Below, one piece after another: positions 54,186-62,990 of a DNA stretch of 64,000 nucleotides. Location: NCBI GenBank assembly GCA_025370845.1, contig JAMXFF010000001.1:1-64000 (forward strand), in the 5' to 3' direction. Within the stretch, counting starts at the first letter, position 1. Each line of letters opens with the position of its first letter. The translations under genes were made by a program, and so were the position numbers. Origin of the DNA: Laspinema palackyanum D2a. Lineage in GTDB: Bacteria; Cyanobacteriota; Cyanobacteriia; Cyanobacteriales; Laspinemataceae. The notes beneath the pieces were generated by a model. The model saw only the letters and a list, made by a program, of their open reading frames with translations. It made no database searches and had not been told where the DNA came from.

Positions 54186-56780
54186 ATGTCAAACCAATAC
54201 TCTTATTTTGATACAGAAAACAACGGTCATAAAACCTTTGAGCTCCCGGGGGCCAAACCCCATTACAACCCCGATCGCCCCGGACAAGTCGAACATATCT
54301 GCTTAGATTTGGCCCTGGACTTGGCGAATCAACGCTATCAAGGGACTTGCAGCATTCGACTCATGCCCGTAAGAACCGGCATCGATCGCCTGACTTTAGA
54401 TGCCGTCAACCTGAATATTCAGGAAGTCACCATCAGCGAGACCCCGCAACCCTTCGATTATGATGGGGAACGGTTAGAAATTCACCTCACCCAACCCACT
54501 CAAGCAGAACATCCCCTCACCCTCGTGGTTACCTACGGGGTCGAACAGCCCCAGCGTGGCATCTATTTTATCGCCCCAGATGCCCATTATCCACAGAAAT
54601 CCGTGCAAGTTTGGACCCAAGGGGAAGATGAAGACTCCCGCTTCTGGTTTCCCTGCTTTGACTACCCCGGACAACTCGCCACCTCAGAAATTCGCGTTCG
54701 GGTTCCCAAACCCTACCTCGCCATTTCTAATGGGGAACTGATTTCTACGGAAGAAGAAGGCAGCGATAAAATTTATCATTGGTTCCAAAAACAGGTTCAT
54801 CCCACCTATTTAATGACCTTAGCGGTGGGAGATTTTGCCGAAATTCGGGATGAATGGAACGGCAAACCTGTGGTTTACTATGTAGAAAAAGGTCGCGAAG
54901 AAGATGCCCGTCGCAGCATGGGTAAAACGCCGCGCATGATGGAATATTTTAGCGAGGCGTTTGGCTATGCTTATCCTTATCCTAAATATGCCCAAGTGTG
55001 CGTCGAAGATTTTATCTTTGGGGGCATGGAAAATACTTCAACGACCCTGTTAACCGATCGCTGTCTGTTGGATGAACGCGCCCAACTGGATAACCAACGC
55101 ACGGAAAGTTTAGTTGCCCATGAACTCGCCCACCAGTGGTTTGGGGATTTGGTGGTGATTAAACATTGGTCTCATGCCTGGATTAAAGAAGGGATGGCCT
55201 CTTATGCTGAGGTGTTATGGACTCATGAAGAATATGGTGCAGAAGATGCAGCTTATTATTTGCTGAATGAAGCGCGGAGTTATTTGAATGAAGATAAAAC
55301 CCGCTACCGACGACCGATTGTCACTCATGTTTATCGGGAGGCGATCGAGCTTTATGACCGCCACTTGTATGAAAAAGGCGCTTGCGTTTATCACATGATT
55401 CGGGCCGAGTTAGGGGATGAACTGTTCTTTAAAGCCGTTCATACCTTTGTCAACGATAACGCCCATCAAACTGTAGAAACTGTGGACTTGCTGCGGGCCA
55501 TTGAAAAGGCTACGGGGCGAAATTTGATGTTCTTGTTTGACCAATATGTGTATCGCGGGGGTCATCCGGATTACAAAGTCTCTTACAACTGGGATGGAGA
55601 CAGCAAACTGGCGAAAGTGACCGTCACTCAAAGTCATGTCAAAACCACCGGAGAAAAAGGGAACGAGAAGGAGTTATTTGACCTCAAAATTCCCATTGGA
55701 TTTGGGTACAAAAATGGCGAACCTCTGAAAACTTTTACGGTGCGCGTGAATCAGCGGGAACAGAGTTTTTACTTTGCCGTTGGGGAAAAGCCGAGTTATA
55801 TTAGCTTTGATGTGGGAAATGCTACCCTCAAAACGGTGCATTTAGAGTATCCAGTCGCGGAATTGAAAGCGCAGTTACAGTATGACCCAGACCCGGTGTC
55901 GCGAATTTATGCTGCCGTTGCTTTGGCGAAAAAAGGCGGATTAGAAGCAGTAAAAGCCCTCGGTTCTGCCTTAAAAACCGAACGGTTTTGGGGGGTGCGC
56001 TTAGAGGTAGCGAAACAACTGGGTAAGATTAAATTAGACCAAGCTTTTGATGAGTTAATCGTCGGATTGCAGGATGAAGATGCGCGGGTGCGATATGCGG
56101 TGGTGGAGACATTAGCGCATCATAAAACCCCGGAAAGTTATCAGGCGATCGCCCAAGTATTGGAACAGGGAGATGCCAGTTATAATGTAGAAGCGGCAGC
56201 GGCAAGAGCAGTCGCCTCAATCTGTGCCGGAAAACGGAACGAACCTCTGGATGAAGGGGATGCGATCGCCCGTTTGCAACAAGTCTTGAATGAACGCGCC
56301 GGATGGAATGAAGTGGTTCGCAGTGGGGCAATTTCCGGCTTAAGCAAGCTCAAAACCTCAGAAGATGCCCTCAATATCATTCTGGATTATACCGCCAATG
56401 GTGTCCCCCAACCCCTGCGATTAGCGGCAATTCGCGCCGTCGGTAGCATTTCGACCGGTCAAACTCCGGGCAATTTAGAGCGAATTTTGGACCGTCTTTC
56501 CGACTTATCGGCGGAAACCTTTTTCTTAACTCAAGTTGCCGTTGCCTCCGCCTTGGGACAAATGGAGACACCCAAAGCGATCGCAATTCTACAAAGTTTA
56601 GCGAATTCCACTCCCGATGGCCGAGTTCGGCGCGTTGCGGAAGAAGCAGTTTCTAAGGTTGAGAAAAATATCGGATCCGATAAAGCGGTGAAGCAATTAC
56701 GCCAAGAACTTGACCAGATTAAGAAAGAAAATCAGGAACTCCGGAGTCGGTTGGAGCATTTGGAAGCAAAAACCAAATAA
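54186..56780 (+). CDS. M1-family aminopeptidase with C-terminal HEAT repeats and coiled coil
   Basis: An 864-residue zinc metallopeptidase that removes N-terminal residues from peptides. The substrate motif GGMENTSTTLL precedes the zinc site HELAHQWFGDLV (HEXXH at 312-316), with the third ligand Glu in WIKEGMASYAEV about 20 residues later. Residues ~560-830 are HEAT-like repeats (DPVSRIYAAVALAKKGGLEAVKAL.., EDARVRYAVVETLA..), and the last 40 residues form a coiled coil (ELDQIKKENQELRSRLEHLEAK). The HEAT plus coiled-coil end differs from PepN and suggests a protein-binding role. The long upstream gap is the divergent region shared with the kinase gene. Confidence 0.92.
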   Translation: MSNQYSYFDTENNGHKTFELPGAKPHYNPDRPGQVEHICLDLALDLANQRYQGTCSIRLMPVRTGIDRLTLDAVNLNIQEVTISETPQPFDYDGERLEIHLTQPTQAEHPLTLVVTYGVEQPQRGIYFIAPDAHYPQKSVQVWTQGEDEDSRFWFPCFDYPGQLATSEIRVRVPKPYLAISNGELISTEEEGSDKIYHWFQKQVHPTYLMTLAVGDFAEIRDEWNGKPVVYYVEKGREEDARRSMGKTPRMMEYFSEAFGYAYPYPKYAQVCVEDFIFGGMENTSTTLLTDRCLLDERAQLDNQRTESLVAHELAHQWFGDLVVIKHWSHAWIKEGMASYAEVLWTHEEYGAEDAAYYLLNEARSYLNEDKTRYRRPIVTHVYREAIELYDRHLYEKGACVYHMIRAELGDELFFKAVHTFVNDNAHQTVETVDLLRAIEKATGRNLMFLFDQYVYRGGHPDYKVSYNWDGDSKLAKVTVTQSHVKTTGEKGNEKELFDLKIPIGFGYKNGEPLKTFTVRVNQREQSFYFAVGEKPSYISFDVGNATLKTVHLEYPVAELKAQLQYDPDPVSRIYAAVALAKKGGLEAVKALGSALKTERFWGVRLEVAKQLGKIKLDQAFDELIVGLQDEDARVRYAVVETLAHHKTPESYQAIAQVLEQGDASYNVEAAAARAVASICAGKRNEPLDEGDAIARLQQVLNERAGWNEVVRSGAISGLSKLKTSEDALNIILDYTANGVPQPLRLAAIRAVGSISTGQTPGNLERILDRLSDLSAETFFLTQVAVASALGQMETPKAIAILQSLANSTPDGRVRRVAEEAVSKVEKNIGSDKAVKQLRQELDQIKKENQELRSRLEHLEAKTK

Positions 56781-56794
56781 GGGGATTGCAAAAT

Positions 56795-56887
56795 ATAAAT
56801 CATCCAAATGTTCAACGTCCCCCCTTGACGGGGTTTCTTTAAAGATGACTCAGTAACGGAGTCACTACGAACATTTGGATGATTTAT
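56795..56887. repeat. 93-bp hairpin element with perfect 19-bp terminal inverted repeats
   Basis: ATAAATCATCCAAATGTTC (56795-56813) and GAACATTTGGATGATTTAT (56869-56887) are perfect complements. Between them are two hairpins, ACCCC-GTCAA-GGGGGG like and TGACTC..GAGTCA. It lies 15 bp after the aminopeptidase stop. A homologous copy, inverted and lacking the left end, is at 45488-45578. Confidence 0.85.
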
Positions 56888-56953
56888 TTGTTGGAGTTTT
56901 CTAATGCGGTGAATTTCCATCAAGTCCGGTGCATCTATATTTGAACCCCTCAC

Positions 56954-56985
56954 AGAAGAAAACCCGCTTCAGCGGGTTTTCTTCT
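56954..56985. terminator. Bidirectional terminator
   Basis: AGAAGAAAACCCGCT and AGCGGGTTTTCTTCT pair perfectly (15 bp) around TC, with A- and T-rich ends. It separates the convergent aminopeptidase and STAS genes. Confidence 0.85.
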
Positions 56986-57034
56986 CTGAATTGTTCGACA
57001 TCAAGGCTGAGGGTATTTTTTTGGGCAATTGGGA

Positions 57035-57388
57035 TTACTCTAAGGTTAACTGTAAGTTAGGACAAAGTTTCAGTAAGTTTTGCAGCGACTTTCGTTGCCA
57101 CGCAATTTCATCAGAACCGACCACGGCCAGTTTAATCTGAGTCTTTTTTCGCATAGAAATGACAAACTTAGAAAGCATACTAATCCCCGAACTATTCAGA
57201 AACTCCAGTTTTGTAAGGTCTAGGGTGATCGTGGGGGGATTGAGTTCAGCAATGTCATTCAATAACTGGGCGATCGGAGCATAATCTGCGGACCCTGTGA
57301 GACTGAGTTCACCTTGAATTTTAACCGTTACGGATTCCGGAATATACTGTACACTGTAGTCTTCACCTTTGATTTCTTGAAAATTCAT
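57035..57388 (-). CDS. STAS-domain protein, anti-sigma-factor-antagonist type
   Basis: A 117-residue single STAS domain. Its phosphorylation loop TLDLTKLEFLNSSGISMLSKF (about 55-75) has the serine pair where SpoIIAA-type proteins are phosphorylated. The rest (VTVKIQGELSLTGSADYAPIAQLL..) fits the fold. It is the last of three minus-strand genes (PP2C phosphatase, SiaB-like kinase, STAS), so its phosphorylation state is probably set by the two upstream products. Confidence 0.85.
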   Translation of the reverse strand: MNFQEIKGEDYSVQYIPESVTVKIQGELSLTGSADYAPIAQLLNDIAELNPPTITLDLTKLEFLNSSGISMLSKFVISMRKKTQIKLAVVGSDEIAWQRKSLQNLLKLCPNLQLTLE

Positions 57389-57469
57389 CTTCTATTGCCT
57401 CCGGAGCAGGTGCTCTGGTTAAAGTTTACCTGAACTGGACTGATTACAGTTAAAATCCCAACCATAAAG

Positions 57470-58045
57470 TTATAATACCAATTGAACAAGGGTGGTAGCT
57501 AGAAAGAGTTGGGGATGGTCAGGAATTGGGTCAAATTTCCACCCTAATTTTGCCGAGTAGTCAATAATCATGGTCAGAAATCCCAGTCCTGAATCCTCAT
57601 TGTTTTCTTCCATACGTTTTATATATAACTCTAGCGGGTCCGAGGAGAGCAGTTCCTGAATAAAGGCTTTAAAGCGATCGCCTGCTTCTCGGGTCACCGT
57701 ATTTCTGGACATTAACACAATTATCTTTTCGGGACCATCGATGAAATGAATTCCAAATCTCACCGGATATTCATCCGAGGGACTATGAAATTTCATCGTA
57801 TTTTCTAACAGTTCATTGGCCACATAGCTCACGGAACCCTTGTAGTCTTGTTGACGCCGTTTAGCTGCCGGGTCATCCTCGTCAATGGGCAAAAAGGTAG
57901 CCAGATAATCTGCTACAAAATAAGCGGAGAGTAAATTATTTCGCCAGCGGTTTTTAATGGGGCGAGAGTTAGCGGAAAATCCCAGATCTAAATAATCATG
58001 CCCGGGAGGTAAATCGGGAAGATAGTCTCCAAATATTTCACTCAT
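57470..58045 (-). CDS. SiaB-like (DUF6272) GHKL-fold kinase
   Basis: A 191-residue protein with a degenerate histidine-kinase-type ATPase fold. The N-box region is SVSYVANELLENTMKFHSP (about 71-89) and the G-box is EDSGLGFLTMIIDYSAKLGWKF (about 152-173). It fits the SiaB/DUF6272 group, serine/threonine kinases of partner-switching modules, which phosphorylate a STAS protein that a PP2C phosphatase dephosphorylates. Located 23 bp after the phosphatase gene and 81 bp before the STAS gene. The name rests on domain layout and motifs, not on an alignment. Confidence 0.7.
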   Translation of the reverse strand: MSEIFGDYLPDLPPGHDYLDLGFSANSRPIKNRWRNNLLSAYFVADYLATFLPIDEDDPAAKRRQQDYKGSVSYVANELLENTMKFHSPSDEYPVRFGIHFIDGPEKIIVLMSRNTVTREAGDRFKAFIQELLSSDPLELYIKRMEENNEDSGLGFLTMIIDYSAKLGWKFDPIPDHPQLFLATTLVQLVL

Positions 58046-58068
58046 GACCGTCTGAACTCCTTTCTAAC

Positions 58069-60552
58069 CTATTTTTGTTTAATGACGACCAAAGTCATAT
58101 CATCCAGCATTTTTTGGCCCTCGATGTACTCTCGGACATCGGCGATCGCTGCTTGTTGAATCTCCTCAACCGATTGGGGCCAATGCTGACTGATGATGTC
58201 ACACAATTGCTCCACTCCATATCGTTGTTTGTCTCTATTTTTGGCCTCAGTAATCCCATCGGTATAAACAACAATGCCATCTCCGGAGTTGAGTTCCACA
58301 CAAATCTGAGCAATAAAGTCAGTAATGTTTTCATCTAACCCGATGGGTAGGCCTAAATCCATTGTATCCACCCGCTCAATCTGTCCATCCGCCCGAACCA
58401 CCAGAATTTCCTCATGTTGTCCGCAGATACTCACTTGGCCCTGATTATAGTTTAACACAGCTAAAGTGAGATTTTTATCGGTCTTCATGCGCTGGACGTT
58501 GTGATAAATCGTGCGGTTGAGAGTATCTAAAAACGTTACGGGGTCGGTTTCACGACTCTCTTTGAGGGTGCGAACCGCTGTTTGGGTCATGACCATGAGG
58601 ATCCCGCTTTCGAGTCCATGTCCAGTGACATCTCCTATGGCGATCGTCCCCACCCCATCATAATTGAGTACATCATAATAGTCTCCCCCCACTTCCTCCG
58701 CGCTTTCCATAAAAGCGGCAATTTCTAACCCCTCAATCGCGGTTAATTCCTCCGGTTGGGGTAAGAGCATTTTTTGAAGTTGTTGAGTGACTTCCAACTC
58801 AGCACTCATGCGGATATTTTCCCCTTTGAGCTTCTCGCTCTCTTGTTGAGCATAGCGCCATTCGCTAATATCAATTCCAACCGATACCGTCGCTGTCCCC
58901 TGCTGATATTTCTGCACCACCATTAAATAATACCGGGGCTTACTCTGAACCACAATGCAAATTTCCTGGGACGCACAGAGGTCTGAACTGGTGAGAAACT
59001 GCTGCATAAACTCAGCATATTCATGACTATTTTGGGCGAACCCAATTTTTCGACCCACCATGTCTTCCGGGTCTAAATTCAGGCTATCGGCTAGATAACG
59101 GTTCACCCCAAGATAAGTTCCACTGGAATTAACCCAAGAAATCGAACCGGGAACTGCATTTAAAACCGCCTCAAGCTGTTCTTTGGAGGTGGCTAATTCT
59201 TGTTCATGATGGGTCAGGTCCTGGTTTGCCTGTTCTAACGCACTAAAAGAGGCTTTAAGCTGATCAACCATCTGGTTAAAAGAATCCGCCAGTTTTTCCA
59301 GTTCAATAATGCCTCGGGCATAAACATGGCGATCGAGTTGGCCGGTGGCGATTTGTTCTGAGGAGCGGGTCACCCGCAGAATAGGCCGTAAAATCCATTG
59401 GGCGATCGCCACTCCGCAGGAAATCGAGACTATCAGGGCCAATAAACAAAGCACCACCGTCTGCTGAGTATTCTCATGAATTTCCTCCATGAAATCCGCT
59501 TCCGGTATGCCCACTAAAATCAACCAATCAATCCCGCGATCGTCCCGAAACGGCATCACTTGCAGAAAGTGCTTTCCGCCTTCGAGGAAAAATTCCACCC
59601 CCTGGGATTGCTGAATATTCTCCAAAGACCCAAACTCAGCAATTAAGGCATTGAGGGCCGCATCTAAGCGCGGATTTTGACTCTGGGTGGCAGGCAGACG
59701 TTGAGGTTCCTCTCCATCCCGTCCCGGAATCAAAGTGGCGGTTCGCGTGGAGGTGGCAACCAGTAAACCATTGCGTTCGAGGATAAATGCCTCGCCCGTT
59801 TTGCCAATCTTGAGGGTTTGTAAAAACTGGTTAATTCCCGAGAGGGGGATGTCCCATAACAGCACCCCCAGGAACTGGCGATCGCCGTCATAAACCGGAT
59901 ATACCGCAGAAATATCCAGCCTCTGCCCGATCGCACTGGGTTGAATCCCTGTCCAAATCGGCCTCCCCTCCGTCACCGCCTGTTGATACCATGCGCGAGT
60001 CCGGGAATCATAGTCAGGGCGTTCCCTCAGCAATTCCCCCAGTTTCCCATCCTCCCCAGGCGCATAACGCTGTAAACTCCGCCCAGTTCGCTCATTGGAC
60101 AACACCAGATAATGTTCTAAGGGGTTGACTCCCACCAACTCCCCCAATTCATTGGCATAGGCGATCGTCCCCAAGTCCAAAAACTCGCGACTTTGTTCCC
60201 AAAAATACTCCAGCAGCACGTCCGGGTCCTCTCGGTCAATTGCATTTTTACGAAACACTTGGGCGTTCAGGTGATGCACCAAAAGGGGTCGATCTAAATA
60301 ACGCTGCACCTCTTCTCGCACTCGCAGAGCAATTTCCCCTCGCAGTTGACTGGCAAGTTCATTGACGGTTTGCTGTCCACTGCGAAATGACAACCACCCC
60401 ACCAGTCCCGTTGAGAGCAAGACGGGAATAATAAACGGCACAACGAGGACCGTGCGAAGGCGAAATTTCCCCAGAGATCGGAAGCGAGGGCGGGTCAAGG
60501 GAATAGGGGTCATGGGTTGCGGCATTGGGGCTGGAGAGGACTGGGTAAGCAT
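58069..60552 (-). CDS. Membrane sensor PP2C phosphatase (Cache-HAMP-PAS-SpoIIE)
   Basis: An 827-residue sensor phosphatase. TM1 at about residues 33-52 and TM2 at about 365-385 enclose a large periplasmic double-Cache-like domain (DSRTRAWYQQAVTEGRPIWTGIQPSAIGQRLDISAVYPVYD). A HAMP domain (about 385-440), a coiled coil, a PAS domain (about 468-575) and a C-terminal SpoIIE/PP2C domain follow. The last has AAFMESAEEVGGDYYDVL, IAIGDVTGHGLESGILMVM and DGIVVYTDGITEAKN, with metal-binding Asp and Gly residues intact. It is SiaA-like in layout, here with an added PAS sensor. It presumably dephosphorylates the STAS protein encoded downstream. Confidence 0.93.
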   Translation of the reverse strand: MLTQSSPAPMPQPMTPIPLTRPRFRSLGKFRLRTVLVVPFIIPVLLSTGLVGWLSFRSGQQTVNELASQLRGEIALRVREEVQRYLDRPLLVHHLNAQVFRKNAIDREDPDVLLEYFWEQSREFLDLGTIAYANELGELVGVNPLEHYLVLSNERTGRSLQRYAPGEDGKLGELLRERPDYDSRTRAWYQQAVTEGRPIWTGIQPSAIGQRLDISAVYPVYDGDRQFLGVLLWDIPLSGINQFLQTLKIGKTGEAFILERNGLLVATSTRTATLIPGRDGEEPQRLPATQSQNPRLDAALNALIAEFGSLENIQQSQGVEFFLEGGKHFLQVMPFRDDRGIDWLILVGIPEADFMEEIHENTQQTVVLCLLALIVSISCGVAIAQWILRPILRVTRSSEQIATGQLDRHVYARGIIELEKLADSFNQMVDQLKASFSALEQANQDLTHHEQELATSKEQLEAVLNAVPGSISWVNSSGTYLGVNRYLADSLNLDPEDMVGRKIGFAQNSHEYAEFMQQFLTSSDLCASQEICIVVQSKPRYYLMVVQKYQQGTATVSVGIDISEWRYAQQESEKLKGENIRMSAELEVTQQLQKMLLPQPEELTAIEGLEIAAFMESAEEVGGDYYDVLNYDGVGTIAIGDVTGHGLESGILMVMTQTAVRTLKESRETDPVTFLDTLNRTIYHNVQRMKTDKNLTLAVLNYNQGQVSICGQHEEILVVRADGQIERVDTMDLGLPIGLDENITDFIAQICVELNSGDGIVVYTDGITEAKNRDKQRYGVEQLCDIISQHWPQSVEEIQQAAIADVREYIEGQKMLDDMTLVVIKQK

Positions 60553-60659
60553 TAGAGGGATTTTAAATGTAAAGTGTTTGACATTTCAATCCGATCAACC
60601 TGTTGTTGTAACTCAGTTTTAACCCAAATGAACTGGAGTGGCTATTTTTTAGCTTCATG

Positions 60660-60746
60660 GGGATAACGACTGAAGTCGTTACTACGAACGTTGGATCACG
60701 ACTGAAGTCGTTTCTTTATTTCGTAGTAACGACTTCAGTCGTTTCT
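60660..60746. repeat. Three REP-like units in two orientations
   Basis: GATAACGACTGAAGTCGTTACTACGAAC-type unit at about 60663, a degenerate unit (ATCACGACTGAAGTCGTTTC) at about 60695, and an inverted unit (CGTAGTAACGACTTCAGTCG) at 60722. They lie between ycf23 and the sensor phosphatase gene. Confidence 0.8.
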
Positions 60747-60783
60747 TCAAGAGTTATCGCAACCAACCCAACTCAATCCCGAA

Positions 60784-61533
60784 TTAGGCGTGGATGGTGG
60801 AACGGCTAACGGTAGATAAGGCTTCTACTAAACTCTTCACCGCTGCGATCGCCGCGAGTTCATTATCCAAACGGTTAATTGCTGAACCGACGCCCACTCC
60901 AGCGGCCCCAGCAGCGATCGCCATCGGTGCCGTGATGGTGGAAATCCCCGAAGCGCACAGAACTGGCACTGCAACTGCCCGAGAAATGGCGGAGGCAGCA
61001 GCCAAGGTGGGTGCGGCTTTTTCGATCGCCCCTAAGATACCCGCGTGGACGGGATTGCTGCTGGTGCCGCCTTCGGTTTGGATAATATCTGCACCCGCTT
61101 TCACCAATTCCTCAGCCAAGTCCACTTGCTGATCCAGTTCCAAAATATGAGGAACAGTGACAGACAGCACGATATTCGGCAGTAAGGCGCGGGTTTCCCG
61201 CGTCAGTTGCAGCACTTCAGCGGCTTCAAAGCGCCGTCCCATTGCATAGAAGGCATCAAAGTTACCAATTTCGATTAAATCTGCACCGGCTTCTACACAG
61301 GCTACAAATTTTTCCGGTTCAACGGCAGAAACACAAATCGGTAAATCGGTCAATTGTTTGGCTAATTTGACTAAAGCCGGATCGGCAGCAATATCGAGGA
61401 AAGTTGCACCCCCGCGATCGGCAGCGCGAACCACGGTAGCAACGCGATCGGCGTCAAAGTTGGTCAATCCGGTGATAATTTTTAAGGCACGTCCTTGTTG
61501 AAAGGCACGGTCTAAAGCAGGAATCATGGTCAT
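60784..61533 (-). CDS. ycf23: Ycf23 (DUF561) protein
   Basis: A 249-residue TIM-barrel-like protein encoded in cyanobacteria and in red-algal plastids. Typical segments: ALKIITGLTNFDADRVATVVRAADRGGATFLDIA, ICVSAVEPEKFVACVEAGADLIEIGNFDAFY, IIQTEGGTSSNP, and the phosphate-binding-like end AAGAAGVGVGSAINRL. The function is not established; the fold resembles enzymes of the ribulose-phosphate-binding type. Start ATG 61533 (or 61527). Confidence 0.9.
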   Translation of the reverse strand: MTMIPALDRAFQQGRALKIITGLTNFDADRVATVVRAADRGGATFLDIAADPALVKLAKQLTDLPICVSAVEPEKFVACVEAGADLIEIGNFDAFYAMGRRFEAAEVLQLTRETRALLPNIVLSVTVPHILELDQQVDLAEELVKAGADIIQTEGGTSSNPVHAGILGAIEKAAPTLAAASAISRAVAVPVLCASGISTITAPMAIAAGAAGVGVGSAINRLDNELAAIAAVKSLVEALSTVSRSTIHA

Positions 61534-61609
61534 AATTCGGTTGAGTTTTGAGGCTAATTTAGCTTGATTTTGACATGGACTGGCGCAAGAAACCAGAGGC
61601 AGGGGCGGT

Positions 61610-62455
61610 TCACGGGTTGGGGGATGAGTCTTCAATCTGATAGGAACACCAATCACTCCAACTTCCGGCGTAGAGTTTGGCGTTGGGGATTCCTGCCATT
61701 TCCAGGGAGAGGAGATTCACGCAGGCAGTAACCCCGGACCCGCAATAGACGATAATTTCCTCGGACCCGGCAATATCCGCCCAGCGTTGTACTTGGTCGC
61801 TGTGGGGTCTGACTTGGGCATTCTCGTCGGTGACTTCTTGCCAGGGATAGTTGAGTGCACCGGGAATGTGCCCGGCGATCGGGTCGATGGGTTCCTGGTT
61901 GCCGAGGTAGCGATCGCGTTCTCGGGAGTCGATCAGGGCGACTTCGGGCAAGGGGGACCGGGTTTTGACCGTTTCGATATCCACGAGGCGATCGGGGCGG
62001 ATTTGAGGAGAAAAGGTCCCCAAATTGGACCGAGGAATCGCATCAGTGACGGGATATCCGGCAGCTTGCCACCCTTTAAATCCGCCATCTAAAATGGCAA
62101 CGCGATCGTGTCCCAGATAGCGCATTAACCACCAGAGTCTGGCAGCAAAGGCAAAGCGGGAATCGTCATAAACCACCAGTAAGACTTCTGGAGAGGTGAC
62201 CCCGATCGCCCCTAATTTTTGGGCGAATAGTTCGAGATCCGGGAGGGGATGGCGTCCCCCATGTCGTTGGACTGGGGAAGATAAATCGCGATTCAGGTGC
62301 AGATAGTGAGCACCGGGAATATGGTTATGGAGGTACTGGTGTTGTCCCAGTTCAGGATCGGCGAGGGAAAAGCGACAATCGGCGATCGCAATTTGCGGAT
62401 CGTCGAGGTGTTGGAATAGCCATTCAGCAGAAACAGTCGGATTCGTCTGAGTCAT
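61610..62455 (-). CDS. Thiosulfate/3-mercaptopyruvate sulfurtransferase (rhodanese)
   Basis: A 281-residue tandem rhodanese. The first, inactive domain (about 8-130) contains NHIPGAHYLHLNRDLSSP, and the second domain has GHIPGALNYPWQEVTDENAQ (about 196-215) and the catalytic cysteine in IIVYCGSGVTACVNLL (about 233-248). The CGSGVTA loop is of the 3-mercaptopyruvate type. The start is ATG 62455; the TTG 24 bp upstream is less likely. Downstream, 76 bp away on the same strand, is ycf23. Confidence 0.9.
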   Translation of the reverse strand: MTQTNPTVSAEWLFQHLDDPQIAIADCRFSLADPELGQHQYLHNHIPGAHYLHLNRDLSSPVQRHGGRHPLPDLELFAQKLGAIGVTSPEVLLVVYDDSRFAFAARLWWLMRYLGHDRVAILDGGFKGWQAAGYPVTDAIPRSNLGTFSPQIRPDRLVDIETVKTRSPLPEVALIDSRERDRYLGNQEPIDPIAGHIPGALNYPWQEVTDENAQVRPHSDQVQRWADIAGSEEIIVYCGSGVTACVNLLSLEMAGIPNAKLYAGSWSDWCSYQIEDSSPNP

Positions 62456-62538
62456 GATCCGGTTTGAGGGTTGAGTCAACTATCTAGGTTAAACGCGATC
62501 GGTTTTGATTGGAGGGGGGTGGGGATAACGACTGAAGG

Positions 62539-62749
62539 CAACAACCGACGGGGGTTTAAACCCCCGTCTAACAGCTAAAGTCGGTTAAAACCGACTAAAA
62601 ACACTACCCCGTAAGACTTTCAGCCGGTTTCTAAAAACACCCTCCCATAAGACTTTCAGTCGGTTTTAACCGACTTTAGCTGTTAGGCGGGGGATTTATC
62701 CCCCGCCGGTTGTTGCTGTTAGGGCTTAAACCCCCGTTAGTTGTTGCTA
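62539..62749. repeat. MITE copy C, inserted within a REP-like unit
   Basis: GCAACAACCGACGGGGGTTT begins the element. It has an extra internal duplication (two AAGACTTTCAG(C/T)CGGTTT blocks) and ends in CCCCCGTTAGTTGTTGCT. Directly left is AACGACTGAAG (to 62538) and directly right ACTACGAAC, the two halves of one REP-like unit. It is homologous to copies A and B. Confidence 0.8.
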
Positions 62750-62885
62750 CTACGAACACCGGAGAACGACTGAAGTCGTGACGTTGAACACCGGAGAACG
62801 CCTGAAGGCGTTACTACGAACAATTAAGAACGACTGAAGTCGTTACTACGAACGAAGAGAACGCCTGAAGGCGTTACTACGAACT
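62750..62885 (-). repeat. REP-like units with compensatory stem variants
   Basis: Four units follow copy C: AACGACTGAAGTCGTGACGT (62764), AACGCCTGAAGGCGTTACTA (62796), AACGACTGAAGTCGTTACTA (62828) and AACGCCTGAAGGCGTTACTA (62860). The two GCC/GGC versions keep the stem paired by a double change relative to GAC/GTC. Confidence 0.85.
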
Positions 62886-62990
62886 GGGGGGATTTCATGC
62901 TGTGTGGTTTATCCGTCCCCGTTTTGGCGGGAATTGGGTTGGGAAGGTTACGATAGCTAAATCAAAATTCAGTCTAAAGGGTTAGTAGTT

